The position numbers were made by a program, and so were the translations under genes. From NCBI GenBank assembly GCA_910579075.1, contig CAJTSV010000065.1:1-22288 (forward strand): DNA of 22,288 nucleotides, in the 5' to 3' direction. Each line of letters begins with the position of its first letter. The first letter of the stretch is position 1. A model generated the notes under the pieces. That model was given only the letters and a program-made list of their open reading frames with translations. It did not search any database and was not told the origin of the DNA. This stretch comes from an uncultured Eubacterium sp. (GTDB taxonomy: Bacteria > Bacillota > Clostridia > Lachnospirales > Lachnospiraceae). This document shows, piece after piece, positions 7,294 through 15,457 of this stretch.

Positions 7294-9648
7294 ATGGAAA
7301 AATTGGGAACAAAAGCAGAAACACTTCAAAGACTCTATAAAAAATTAAAATCCGCGGAGGTTCTTCCGCAGATGTGTTTTACGGTATGGGACTGGCAGGA
7401 AGACAGGCAACGCGTTTTGCGGGAATATGACAGCCTGACATGGAAACAATCAGTTGCAGTCCGCAGCAGTGCATTAATGGAAGATACGGCTGCTCAATCT
7501 TTTGCCGGCAAATATGAATCGTTCCTGAATGTCTGTGGCAGGGAAAATTTTATGCTTGCAGCAGAAAAGGTAATTGATTCATACGAAGATGGAGATACAG
7601 CCAATCAGGTATTGGTGCAGCCAATGCTGAATCAGAAGAATCTCTGGGCAGGGGTTGCGTTTACCGTAGACCCCAATACACTTGGCAATTATTATGTCAT
7701 CAATTACAGCATGACAGGCTCCACGTCAGAAATTACTTCTGGCAGTAATGTGGAAAATATTCTTTATTATCAGTTTAAAGGTGCAGAAGATGAGAATAGT
7801 CCCGCTGAAATGCAAAAGCTTTGCAAGGCGCTGCAGGAGCTGGAACAGTTTTTCGGACAGGAAAATCTGGACGTGGAATTTGCGTTTGCAGATAATCACC
7901 TGTATATTTTACAGGTCAGGTCTTTGTGCATAAAAGAACCGCCAGCCAGTCTCAGCCGTCAGAAACAGGAATTGTGCCGCATCAGAAAGAAAATCTGGCA
8001 GGAGCAGATGCCGAAACCATTTTTATGCGGCCAGAAAACGGTCTACAGTGTCATGACAGACTGGAATCCCGCCGAAATGATTGGAATACGTCCAAAGCCG
8101 CTGGCACTGTCCTTATATCAGGAAATTATTACGGACAGCGTATGGGCATATCAGAGGGATAACTATGGGTACCGCAATCTGCGCAGCTTTCCATTGATGG
8201 TAACTTTTGCAGGACTGCCATATATTGATGTAAGGGTAAGCTTTAATTCTTTTATACCGGCAGATTTGGAAGAAGAACTGAGTGAAAAGCTGGTTAATTA
8301 TTATATCGCCCGCCTGACCGATAACCCGCTAAAGCATGACAAGGCAGAATTTGAGATTGTATTTTCCTGTTATACGCTTGATATATCAGAGCGGATTCAG
8401 ATTTTAAAAAATTATGGATTTACAGAGACAGAAATACAAAAGATATTACATGCATTAAGGAATGTAACGAACCATATTATTGACCACAAAAACGGGCTTT
8501 GGCGCAAAGATTATGAAAAGATACAGCTATTGGATAAACGTTATCATGAGATTATGGGAAGCGGGCTGGATGATATCGGAAAGGTGTACTGGCTGTTAGA
8601 GGACTGCAAGCGATATGGCACGCTGCCGTTTGCCGGGCTGGCACGGGGTGCTTTTATTGCTGTCCAGATTCTGCAGTCGCTTGTATCGTGCGGGATTTTT
8701 TCAAAATCTGACTATGAACTGTTTATGAATGAAGTCAGCACAGTCAGCTCAGAAATGAATGCGGATATGAAGGAGCTTTCCAGAAATGCATTTTTAGAAA
8801 AATACGGGCATTTGCGGCCTGGAACGTATGATATTGCATCGCTGCGGTATGATGAAGCGCCAGAATTGTATTTTGACTGGGAGAAACAGGAGCATATGCA
8901 CAATCAGCCAGACAAAGAAGCTGAAAATAATGCAGATATCTTCCGCCTTTCTCTGACACAGTTAAATGACTTAAAAAAGAAATTAGATGAAAATGGCCTG
9001 GCAAATGATATTCTGGAATTAATGGATTTTATGAAGACCGTCATTGAAGGGCGTGAATATGGAAAGTTCGTGTTTACAAGAAATCTGAGCAGGGCCATTC
9101 AGCTGATTGCTCAAATCGGAGAGACAGAAGGCATATCAAAAGAAGACTGTGCTTTTATGAATATCCGCGTGATATATGAGCTGTATGCATCGGCCATGGA
9201 TGTAAAGGAAAGCATGCTGTATTCCATCAGGAAAGGAAGGCATGCCTGTGAAGTGACGAATTCCATAACGCTTCCGCCAGTCATTACAAGCCCGGACGAA
9301 GTCATGCATTTCTTTTACCCGGATTCAGAGCCTAATTTTATTACAACCGGGAAAACAAGTGGTCCGGTATATCTTCTGGAAACAATGGCAATGCATACAA
9401 GCAATGACCTGGAAGGAAAGATTATTCTTATTCCATGTGCAGACCCTGGCTATGACTGGATTTTTTCACATAAAATCCTGGGGTTCCTGACAATGTACGG
9501 CGGTGCGAATTCCCATATGGCCATCCGCGCCGGAGAACTGGGAATTCCGGCAGTGGTTGGTGTTGGGGAGAAGCAGTTTCTTCAATATAAACAGGCTGTA
9601 TATCTTGAAATAGATGCACAGGCAAAAACCGTTAAAATATTGAGATAG
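7294..9648 (+). CDS. Dikinase-like phosphotransferase (ATP-binding plus mobile His domain)
   Basis: The 784-residue protein has the PPDK/PEP-synthase ATP-binding domain at the N-terminus, with AVRSSA at 55-60, GVAFTVDPNT in the middle of that domain and LQVRSL at its end. A large central region of about 400 residues is not recognised. The C-terminus is the mobile phosphohistidine domain, GGANSHMAIRAGELGIPA, with His741 as the predicted phosphate carrier. It stops there, so the PEP/pyruvate-binding barrel of true PEP synthase is missing. This architecture is known from enzymes that phosphorylate a small molecule using ATP, such as rifampicin phosphotransferase and the Campylobacter capsule glutamine kinase. 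The substrate here is unknown. The likely ribosome binding site (7266-7277) is rather far from the ATG, which may lower translation. An in-frame stop at 7288 excludes an earlier start. Confidence 0.8.
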   Translation: MEKLGTKAETLQRLYKKLKSAEVLPQMCFTVWDWQEDRQRVLREYDSLTWKQSVAVRSSALMEDTAAQSFAGKYESFLNVCGRENFMLAAEKVIDSYEDGDTANQVLVQPMLNQKNLWAGVAFTVDPNTLGNYYVINYSMTGSTSEITSGSNVENILYYQFKGAEDENSPAEMQKLCKALQELEQFFGQENLDVEFAFADNHLYILQVRSLCIKEPPASLSRQKQELCRIRKKIWQEQMPKPFLCGQKTVYSVMTDWNPAEMIGIRPKPLALSLYQEIITDSVWAYQRDNYGYRNLRSFPLMVTFAGLPYIDVRVSFNSFIPADLEEELSEKLVNYYIARLTDNPLKHDKAEFEIVFSCYTLDISERIQILKNYGFTETEIQKILHALRNVTNHIIDHKNGLWRKDYEKIQLLDKRYHEIMGSGLDDIGKVYWLLEDCKRYGTLPFAGLARGAFIAVQILQSLVSCGIFSKSDYELFMNEVSTVSSEMNADMKELSRNAFLEKYGHLRPGTYDIASLRYDEAPELYFDWEKQEHMHNQPDKEAENNADIFRLSLTQLNDLKKKLDENGLANDILELMDFMKTVIEGREYGKFVFTRNLSRAIQLIAQIGETEGISKEDCAFMNIRVIYELYASAMDVKESMLYSIRKGRHACEVTNSITLPPVITSPDEVMHFFYPDSEPNFITTGKTSGPVYLLETMAMHTSNDLEGKIILIPCADPGYDWIFSHKILGFLTMYGGANSHMAIRAGELGIPAVVGVGEKQFLQYKQAVYLEIDAQAKTVKILR

Positions 9649-9772
9649 GATTTATGACGTGTGTGAAGGCAGACGCATTATGAATTATTGATGTAAATTG
9701 AATGGATTCAGGCATGGCAGATGAAAAACGTTCAGGCCGATTTCTGAATGAAATAAAGGAGGAAAACTATAA

Positions 9773-10522
9773 ATGAAAACAGAATGGGATTACACAGAGC
9801 TGGCAGAAGCATATTTAAAGCGCCCGGACTACGCGCCGGATGCCATCCGGCAGATGCTGGAAACGGCAGACATGCAGAAAGGAGACAGTGCCTGCGATGT
9901 GGGAGCCGGTGCGGCGCACCTGACGCTGAAGCTGGCAGAATACGGCTTGAAGGTCTGTGCCGTTGAACCGAATGATGCGATGCGCGCCAATGGAATCCGC
10001 CGGACGGGTTCCTATGAAAATGTTCAGTGGTTCGAGGGAGTCGGAGAACATACGGGAATGGAAGACAGCAGCTTCAAGCTGGTTACGTTTGGTTCTTCCT
10101 TTAATGTATGCGACCGCCAGGAAGCTTTAAAAGAAACAAAGAGAATTTTAAAAGAAGGCGGCTGGTTTGCATGCATGTGGAATCACCGGAACCTGGATGA
10201 CCCGCTGCAGAAAGAAATAGAAAATATTTTAAAAGCAGAAATAGCAGACTATAGTTATGGCACAAGGCGGGAAGACCAGACAGAAGTAATTAATCGCAGC
10301 GGCCTGTTTCAGGATGTAATTTATCTGGAAGGTACTGTAGTGCATGAGATACTGGCTGCAGATTTTATCGAAGGATGGAAATCCCATGGTACCGTGCAGC
10401 GGCAGTCAAAGGATAAATTTGATGAAATCAATGTAAAAATACGCCAGACAGTTGAGGCAAAAGGAGAAACTTATATCAGGGTGCCATACACAACAAGAAT
10501 ATGGATGGCACAGCTCAGATAG
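9773..10522 (+). CDS. Class I SAM-dependent methyltransferase
   Basis: The 249-residue protein has the class I methyltransferase fold. Motif I is CDVGAGAAHLT (41-51), which binds S-adenosylmethionine, and Glu65 ends the second strand, where the ribose is held. The later GSSFNV and LKEGGWFACMW stretches fit motifs for the fourth and fifth strands. It resembles small-molecule methyltransferases of the UbiE/Tam type; the substrate is not visible. A strong AAAGGAGG lies just upstream of the ATG. It is 124 bp after the dikinase-like gene, on the same strand, and could be the last gene of the glycan operon or a separate unit. No signal peptide is present. Confidence 0.85.
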   Translation: MKTEWDYTELAEAYLKRPDYAPDAIRQMLETADMQKGDSACDVGAGAAHLTLKLAEYGLKVCAVEPNDAMRANGIRRTGSYENVQWFEGVGEHTGMEDSSFKLVTFGSSFNVCDRQEALKETKRILKEGGWFACMWNHRNLDDPLQKEIENILKAEIADYSYGTRREDQTEVINRSGLFQDVIYLEGTVVHEILAADFIEGWKSHGTVQRQSKDKFDEINVKIRQTVEAKGETYIRVPYTTRIWMAQLR

Positions 10523-10603
10523 AAGGAGCAATATTTGCAGCACTGAAGGTATCTGAATGGTTATGGATAATCCCGGCAGGTTTTATTTTTTAACGCCTGT
10601 CTA

Positions 10604-10632
10604 TTTACAAATACAGGAATAAGTGCTATGTT
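10604..10632 (+). promoter_or_regulatory. Predicted sigma-A promoter for the 44-residue peptide
   Basis: TTTACA at 10604-10609 is followed by a 17-base spacer and TATGTT at 10627-10632, with a TG two bases ahead of the -10. This is a good extended -10 promoter. Transcription would begin near 10639, giving a leader of about 80 bases with the stem-loop at 10665-10692. Confidence 0.6.
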
Positions 10633-10664
10633 AGAATAAGCCGTGCTGTATCAGTAAAATAAAC

Positions 10665-10692
10665 GTAACAGTGAAGGTATCTGAACTGTTAC
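10665..10692 (+). promoter_or_regulatory. Leader stem-loop
   Basis: GTAACAGT at 10665-10672 pairs perfectly with ACTGTTAC at 10685-10692 around a 12-base loop. The 14 bases at 10672-10685 (TGAAGGTATCTGAA) are repeated exactly at 10544-10557, just after the methyltransferase gene. The hairpin lies in the predicted leader, 29 bases before the ATG of the small peptide. It may be a protein operator or an RNA element; neither can be chosen from sequence alone. Confidence 0.45.
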
Positions 10693-10721
10693 AAATAAAC
10701 AAAAGAAAAGAGGGTATCGTT

Positions 10722-10856
10722 ATGAGATTAATGGTTATGGATGCAATGACATTTGGATGGGGAATTTTGAAAATAGCATTAGCTGTAACAGCAGCATGGA
10801 TTGCAGCTGACTTGCGTACAAATAAGAAAAAGCATTCCGTTTTTATTTCAGCTTAG
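10722..10856 (+). CDS. Small single-pass membrane peptide
   Basis: The 44-residue peptide has one hydrophobic segment, roughly residues 9-28, followed by a basic tail with several Lys and Arg residues. This predicts one membrane helix with a cytoplasmic C-terminus. The ATG at 10722 has AAAGAGGG 8 bases upstream and a plausible promoter at 10604-10632. A longer frame from a GTG at 10671 would begin inside the stem-loop and is less likely. It matches no family I recognise. The independent promoter and ribosome binding site argue that it is real, and the lack of homology knowledge argues for caution. Confidence 0.45.
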   Translation: MRLMVMDAMTFGWGILKIALAVTAAWIAADLRTNKKKHSVFISA

Positions 10857-10865
10857 GCAGGTATT

Positions 10866-10896
10866 ATGGCTGAAGCTGGTACCTGTACTCAGCCAT
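10866..10896. terminator. Hairpin downstream of the small peptide gene
   Basis: ATGGCTGA at 10866-10873 pairs perfectly with TCAGCCAT at 10889-10896 across a 15-base loop. There is no T tract, so classical intrinsic termination is uncertain. It lies 10 bp after the peptide stop codon. Confidence 0.35.
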
Positions 10897-10918
10897 GAGT
10901 TACTGTGAAGACTTTTCT

Positions 10919-10964
10919 ATACTGCTGCTGGCATGCCGGTGTGCTGGCATATCAGCAGCAGTAT
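10919..10964. terminator. Strong hairpin between convergent genes
   Basis: ATACTGCTGCTG at 10919-10930 and CAGCAGCAGTAT at 10953-10964 form a perfect 12-bp stem around 22 bases. It sits between a + strand gene ending at 10856 and a - strand gene ending at 10976, the usual place for a shared terminator. No T run follows on either strand. Confidence 0.5.
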
Positions 10965-10975
10965 GCTTGAAGAAA

Positions 10976-11956
10976 TTAAACAGCTTGCAGCAGCTGTTCT
11001 GGATTTAAATCGTTCAGCTGCATAATCTCAATATCAAGTGAATCTATTTTATTCTGTACATACTGATTGTCGTACCCGCCTGTTACCGTTTTGCTTTTTA
11101 ACTCTGCAATATGGCGCAGCATCTGGACAATATCATAATTTTCATGTTCCATATACGCTTTGAGACAGATATTTACACCATACGAATACATTTGCAGCAG
11201 TTCATATTCTACAGCAGGCTGGATGGCATGATAATCTGGCAGGCTGCTGGTCTTTTTATAAATATGTGTCATTGCTTCGCATATATTATAATAATACTTA
11301 TCAGCCTGTACAACTTTAGAAGCAGAATCAGGCTCATTCCGGTAAAAATACAGGATTTCCTTAACGGTGCCAATCGAACCGGCTGACGCATATAGATAGG
11401 TAATAAAATCAGCATCTTCCAGAATGACGTTTTCACGGAAACGCAGATTCGGGTCATCGAACAAAGACCTGCGGTACAATTTGCTGAATACATATCCGCC
11501 GCTGACAATCAGTTCCATCCGTTTTTTACTGTTTAAAATGCCGGTGCAGTCATCCGATGTATGCAGCAGTGCGGAATCATTGTCCTGCATATAATAGCCG
11601 CAGTCAATGATGTCATAGCCGCTTGCCGCAGCAGCGCGGTACAGCTTTTCGTACATGGTAACGTCTGCCAGGTCATCACTATCAACAAAACCGATATATT
11701 CACCATCGGCAGCTTTGATACCGAGATTTCTAGCGCCGCCCGGCCCATGATTTTTCGGGGAATCAATAATGCGCACAAGATCCGGAAACTGGGCCTGGCA
11801 TTGCTTCATAACAGACAGGCTGTTGTCAGTGGAAGCATCATTGACAAGGATAAGTTCGATATTGTCCAGTGTCTGGTGTGTCAGGTTTCCAAGGCATTCT
11901 GACAAGATGTGTGCACGGTTATAAATTGGAACGATAATGCTTACAGTTTTTTTCAT
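10976..11956 (-). CDS. Family 2 glycosyltransferase
   Basis: The 326-residue protein is a GT-A family 2 glycosyltransferase. It has VNDAS at 38-42, an Ala-Arg-Asn-Leu-Gly acceptor-side motif near 75-79 and the metal-binding DSDD at 92-95. The length is typical of a single-domain member, without the extra domain seen in the GT2 at 2288. It probably adds a sugar to the glycan carried by flagellin or another surface structure, since it lies downstream of a CgeB-like gene and the flagellin gene on the same strand. The ribosome binding site GAGGA overlaps a perfect 14-bp palindrome that abuts the ATG. The donor sugar is not predictable. Confidence 0.87.
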   Translation of the reverse strand: MKKTVSIIVPIYNRAHILSECLGNLTHQTLDNIELILVNDASTDNSLSVMKQCQAQFPDLVRIIDSPKNHGPGGARNLGIKAADGEYIGFVDSDDLADVTMYEKLYRAAAASGYDIIDCGYYMQDNDSALLHTSDDCTGILNSKKRMELIVSGGYVFSKLYRRSLFDDPNLRFRENVILEDADFITYLYASAGSIGTVKEILYFYRNEPDSASKVVQADKYYYNICEAMTHIYKKTSSLPDYHAIQPAVEYELLQMYSYGVNICLKAYMEHENYDIVQMLRHIAELKSKTVTGGYDNQYVQNKIDSLDIEIMQLNDLNPEQLLQAV

Positions 11957-11970
11957 AGGAATGCATTCCT
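11957..11970 (-). promoter_or_regulatory. 14-bp palindrome covering the ribosome binding site
   Basis: AGGAATGCATTCCT is a perfect palindrome directly against the start codon of the glycosyltransferase gene. Its 5' half contains most of the Shine-Dalgarno sequence, so folding would hide it. A related GGAATGCC/GGCATTCC repeat lies at 13263-13279, ahead of the next gene upstream. Confidence 0.35.
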
Positions 11971-12041
11971 CAATCTGATTATTTTTATGTGAACTTCATA
12001 TCAGCATCTGAACGAACGAAAAAATTGAAACCTGCGAATGG

Positions 12042-13232
12042 TTAGATGGCTTGCTTTCCCCATCCCATGCACCGCAGCATCTCCCCCAGCCGCAGCTCCA
12101 GGCTGTGAAACTCCTTCACCTTCCGAAACCCATTCTCCGCAATCTGCCTTCGTTCGTCCTCATGCGCCAGATAATAAGCACATTTCTCCAGCAGCTCATC
12201 CTCACTCGCATAAGTCTCCAAATCCGTACCGATTTCAAAATATTCGGGTATCTCACTCTGATAATTTGTCATCACGAAACCGCCGCACGCCAGGATATCC
12301 CAGATACGGAGCGGGAGAGCGGATTTAATGGACTTGGCGGTCATATTCAGGTTGATCCTGCTGAGACGGAAAATCTTCGGCATTTCCGAATAAGTGCGTG
12401 CAAGCCCCTTATTGCAGACCTTTGGCAGGCTGGACGTATCGCTTCCGGTATAAAGGTCTACGGCAAAATGCTCCGATAAGGAGCCAAGCAGCCGCAGCCG
12501 TTCCTGCTCCGTCACCTTTGTGCCAAGATACAGGTCCGCAACGACAGCACGTTCATTCTGCTCATACTTTTCCGGGAACTGGTAAAATCCTGGCAGGTAT
12601 TTTTTAAATTCCGCAGCCAGCCCGTCTGTGACAAGTTCACGGATAAAATTATAGCCATAGACCTTCAGCTGGGATTCGATAATGCCTTCCAGATAACCGC
12701 GCAGATAGTCCGGCGGATTCTGCAATTTGTTATAAGGGCATTTTTCCGTATAAAGCGAAGCGACAAACGAAATGTCACTGCTGTAGCGGGACACATCCTC
12801 AGGGGAAATGCTGTCACAGACAGAAGACATCGAGGTCACGTCCGATGCCAGGGGAAGGTAGAAAATACAGTCTGGATTTTTCGGAGCAAACTCATGGTAT
12901 AATTCACGGTCAAATAAAAAAATGCGGTTCCATGGACGGCAGACTGCATCCGAATACAATTCCAGCACCGGGCTGTCCACAATCCAGCAGGCATAGGGCG
13001 TTTTGAAAATATTGCAGACCTCAGACAGTACCGGGAAAAAATTAATGCTGAATACAAAATCATAACGCTGCTTTTGCAGCGGCCCGCTGGCCAGCAGCAT
13101 CTGTTCTTTTGGAGTCAGGTTCTTATTTTCCATTTCTTCCGTAATTTCTGTGACCTGAAACCCGGCGGCTTTCCAGGCGGATATAATCGAAGATTCACAA
13201 ATACTGTTATATCGGTAAAATAAAATGTTCAT
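12042..13232 (-). CDS. CgeB/DUF3880-like glycosyltransferase
   Basis: The 396-residue protein has the two halves of the CgeB-like GT-B family. The N-terminal half has a DFVFSINFF strand and a CWIVDSP motif (DUF3880). The C-terminal half has SRINLNM, then PLRIWDILACGGFVMTNY, the donor-binding glycosyltransferase domain. It is homologous along its length to the protein at 15636-16835, with matching segments in the same order. In flagellated Clostridia such proteins are encoded beside flagellin and are thought to glycosylate it. The ATG at 13232 has AAAGGA upstream. The gene lies 95 bp after the flagellin gene on the same strand, beyond a hairpin terminator, so it may rely on read-through. Confidence 0.82.
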   Translation of the reverse strand: MNILFYRYNSICESSIISAWKAAGFQVTEITEEMENKNLTPKEQMLLASGPLQKQRYDFVFSINFFPVLSEVCNIFKTPYACWIVDSPVLELYSDAVCRPWNRIFLFDRELYHEFAPKNPDCIFYLPLASDVTSMSSVCDSISPEDVSRYSSDISFVASLYTEKCPYNKLQNPPDYLRGYLEGIIESQLKVYGYNFIRELVTDGLAAEFKKYLPGFYQFPEKYEQNERAVVADLYLGTKVTEQERLRLLGSLSEHFAVDLYTGSDTSSLPKVCNKGLARTYSEMPKIFRLSRINLNMTAKSIKSALPLRIWDILACGGFVMTNYQSEIPEYFEIGTDLETYASEDELLEKCAYYLAHEDERRQIAENGFRKVKEFHSLELRLGEMLRCMGWGKQAI

Positions 13233-13262
13233 TTTATATTGTCCTTTGAAAGAAGTTTATCA

Positions 13263-13279
13263 GGAATGCCTGGCATTCC
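13263..13279. repeat. GGAATGCC/GGCATTCC inverted repeat
   Basis: Two 8-base arms separated by one base form a near-continuous palindrome 31 bp upstream of the CgeB-like gene start. It shares GGAATGC/GCATTCC with the palindrome at 11957-11970. It could be a regulator site or part of the terminator region. Confidence 0.4.
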
Positions 13280-13294
13280 GTCAGCAGTCTGGGA

Positions 13295-13318
13295 TTTGGG
13301 GACATGGATGTCCCCAAA
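13295..13318 (-). terminator. Hairpin terminator after flagellin
   Basis: TTTGGGGACA and TGTCCCCAAA form a perfect 10-bp GC-rich stem with a 4-base loop, 10 bp after the flagellin stop codon on the - strand. It lies where a flagellin terminator is expected. The T tract is short, so partial read-through into the CgeB-like gene is possible. Confidence 0.65.
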
Positions 13319-13327
13319 AGATGCCGG

Positions 13328-14104
13328 TTATGTCCAGAAATTCTGCATCCTGCGTGCTTCATCCTGCATTTTCCGTTTCTGCATCATAAGAGAGTAAGTC
13401 TGCAGGGTCTGCTGTTTTTTCAGCTCTGTCGCGGATGTTCCATAATCCGTGTCAGAGATTCTGCTTCTTGCAGCAGTTGTGTTATAAGCAGCATAAGAAT
13501 TAAAATTAATGGCATAATCCAGCCGGTTGGACTGTGCGCCGCCCTGGCTGCGGATGCTGCTGACTTTGTTCAGGGCATTGTCAATCGTGCTGATGTCAAA
13601 ATTACCGGTTACATCAAAGTCCGCGATTCCCAAAGCCCTTAAGGTAGAATTCGAATCATTCTGAATCGAAATCGAGTTGCCGCTGCCATCCGATGCAATC
13701 TGGAAACCGCCGCTGCGGCTGCCGTCCAGCAGGTTCATCCGGTTGTACTGGGTCTGGGATGCAATATCTGCAATCCCCTGTTTCATCTGGCTGATTTCAT
13801 CCTGAATGCCCTGCAGGTCATCATCCGAGAGCAGCGCGCTGTTCGAAGCCTGCAGCGAGAGGTCCCGGATTCTCTGTAAATAATCAGTTACACCGCTTAA
13901 CGCTGCATCCGAAATATTTAACAGGTCTTTGCCGGATTTCAGATTGTTCGTGGCTGTGTTATAGCCCCGTATCTGCGCATTCTGCTTTTCGGAAATAGCA
14001 AGCTGTGCGGCGCCTTTGGATGCAGAAGTCAGCCGCTTGCCGCTGGCAAGCTGTCCATAAAGGGAATAGGACGACGCGCTGTTAATACCTGAGATACCGC
14101 CCAT
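13328..14104 (-). CDS. Atypical short flagellin
   Basis: The 258-residue protein contains both conserved flagellin ends. The N-terminal D0/D1 part includes LASGKRL, LAISEK, IRGY and IRDLSLQASN, and continues to YNRMNLLDG. The C-terminal part includes AQSNRLDYAIN and SRISDTDYGTSA. The variable centre is very short. Two things are odd. The N-terminus lacks about 15 residues that precede the LSSG-like motif in usual flagellins, and the usual DDAAGLAIS reads KGAAQLAIS. The C-terminus ends in a basic and aromatic tail, KRKMQDEARRMQNFWT, instead of the usual Gln-Ala-Asn and Leu-Leu ending. It may be a minor or specialised flagellin. Ribosome binding site AAAGGAG and a sigma-A promoter (14152-14180) precede it. 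The flanking CgeB-like genes suggest it is glycosylated. Confidence 0.85.
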   Translation of the reverse strand: MGGISGINSASSYSLYGQLASGKRLTSASKGAAQLAISEKQNAQIRGYNTATNNLKSGKDLLNISDAALSGVTDYLQRIRDLSLQASNSALLSDDDLQGIQDEISQMKQGIADIASQTQYNRMNLLDGSRSGGFQIASDGSGNSISIQNDSNSTLRALGIADFDVTGNFDISTIDNALNKVSSIRSQGGAQSNRLDYAINFNSYAAYNTTAARSRISDTDYGTSATELKKQQTLQTYSLMMQKRKMQDEARRMQNFWT

Positions 14105-14151
14105 AAAATCACTCCTTTCTTTAATAAAAAAGACAATAAACTTCTATAAAT

Positions 14152-14180
14152 AACATATCGTGAAAGCGGTAATTTGTCAA
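14152..14180 (-). promoter_or_regulatory. Predicted sigma-A promoter for flagellin
   Basis: On the - strand TTGACA (14175-14180) is followed by 17 bases and TATGTT (14152-14157), 48 bp before the flagellin ATG. A weaker sigma-28-like reading (TTGA, 15 bases, ACGATAT) overlaps it, so both sigma factors are conceivable. Confidence 0.6.
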
Positions 14181-14187
14181 ACAAAAA

Positions 14188-14216
14188 TTGACTTTTCAGG
14201 AAGAAATTATTATCAT
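14188..14216 (+). promoter_or_regulatory. Predicted sigma-A promoter for CgeB-like gene
   Basis: TTGACT at 14188-14193, a 17-base spacer and TATCAT at 14211-14216 face right toward the CgeB-like gene at 14297. The -35 is only 8 bases from the divergent flagellin -35, so the two promoters may be regulated together. Confidence 0.6.
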
Positions 14217-14296
14217 ATAAAAGACAGGGGATGACAGCTTTTGCCGCCATTGCCAGAATCGAATATACTCTAGAAAACACATGGGGAAGTAAAAAT

Positions 14297-15457
14297 ATGC
14301 GCTTTATATTGTTTCAGGGACTGATTGATACACTGGATTTGTATACAGGTGAATTTGTAAAAATATTAAAAGAACAGGATGCAGACTGCCTTGTGCTGGA
14401 TGCCGGGCATATGGAGCGTGAAATGCTGCGCCTGAAAGCATTCCTGCTCCAGCCCGTTACGGCGGTTCTTTCATTTAATAACATAGGAATGCATCTGGAA
14501 CTCGAAGACGGAAAAAATATCTGGGATGCATTCCAGATACCATTCTGGAATATCCTGATGGACCATCCGTTTCATTATAAAAAAGCACTGGACTGTGCAC
14601 CGGAGCAGACCGTTTTATACTGCATGGACAAAAATCATGCAGCCTATGTAAAACGGTTCTTTCCGCATATTCAGAAAACGGAATTCCTGCCGCATGCAGG
14701 CATTCCGGTAAAGCAGGAAAAAGACCTGCTGCCGATTCATGAGCGGAAAATCGATGTGTTATATGCAGGGGCGCTTTCCCGCTGTTCCGCGGAAGGGCTT
14801 GTGCCGGACCTTGGGAAAATTACAGAATTTGACGCATTCGGCCTTGTAAAAGACGCATTGGAGCAGCTGATTCAAAATCCGGAGCAGACGACAGAGCAGG
14901 TAATTGAGCAGTGCCTGAAAGACCGGAAACAGATATTTGATGACAAAAAGCTGGGTGAAATCATTTCCGAGCTGCGCTTTGTGGATTCATTTGCCGTTTC
15001 CTTTTACCGCGAGCAGATGGTACGCGTCCTGGCGGAAAGCGGGATTACCGTAACCGTATTCGGGACAGGCTGGGACCGGTGCGAATGGGAGCATCCCAAA
15101 CTGGTTTATGGCGGCGAGATACCGCCGCGCCAGATTCTGGAAATGATGAACCAGAGCAGGGTTGTCCTGAATACAATGACCTGGTTTAAGCGGGGCGCGC
15201 ATGACCGGATATTTAACGGGATGCTGGCCGGGGCAGCCGTTGCCAGCGATACATCGGAATATATACAGGAGCATTTTCCAGATGGCCGGGAGCTCCAGGT
15301 GTTTTCTTTAAAAGAAATTTACCGTCTTCCGGAGATGGTAAAAGCGCTGCTGGACCATACAGACGACACCCAGCAGATGGCTGACTGCGGATATCGTGCG
15401 GCCGCAGAACATCATACGTGGAAAAACAGATTAAATAATATGTTAAATCATAAATAA
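14297..15457 (+). CDS. CgeB-like glycosyltransferase
   Basis: The 386-residue protein resembles CgeB-type GT-B glycosyltransferases. The N-terminal half has SFNNIGMHLE and a WNILMDHP strand, in place of the usual DSP motif. The C-terminal half has VFGTGWD, SRVVLNTMTWF and an HDRIFNGMLAGAAVASD stretch, where the donor nucleotide should bind. It is more distant from the other two CgeB-like proteins than they are from each other. I start it at the ATG at 14297, which follows GGGGAAG at a good distance; an in-frame ATG at 14231 lies too close to the promoter. It is divergent from flagellin and probably acts in flagellin glycosylation. Acceptor and donor are inferred from position only. Confidence 0.78.
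   Translation: MRFILFQGLIDTLDLYTGEFVKILKEQDADCLVLDAGHMEREMLRLKAFLLQPVTAVLSFNNIGMHLELEDGKNIWDAFQIPFWNILMDHPFHYKKALDCAPEQTVLYCMDKNHAAYVKRFFPHIQKTEFLPHAGIPVKQEKDLLPIHERKIDVLYAGALSRCSAEGLVPDLGKITEFDAFGLVKDALEQLIQNPEQTTEQVIEQCLKDRKQIFDDKKLGEIISELRFVDSFAVSFYREQMVRVLAESGITVTVFGTGWDRCEWEHPKLVYGGEIPPRQILEMMNQSRVVLNTMTWFKRGAHDRIFNGMLAGAAVASDTSEYIQEHFPDGRELQVFSLKEIYRLPEMVKALLDHTDDTQQMADCGYRAAAEHHTWKNRLNNMLNHK

Noticed and set aside
7294..9648. Annotation as PEP synthase or rifampicin phosphotransferase
   Set aside because: The PEP-binding barrel is absent, so PEP synthase is wrong. The central region and glycan context do not support rifampicin as substrate.
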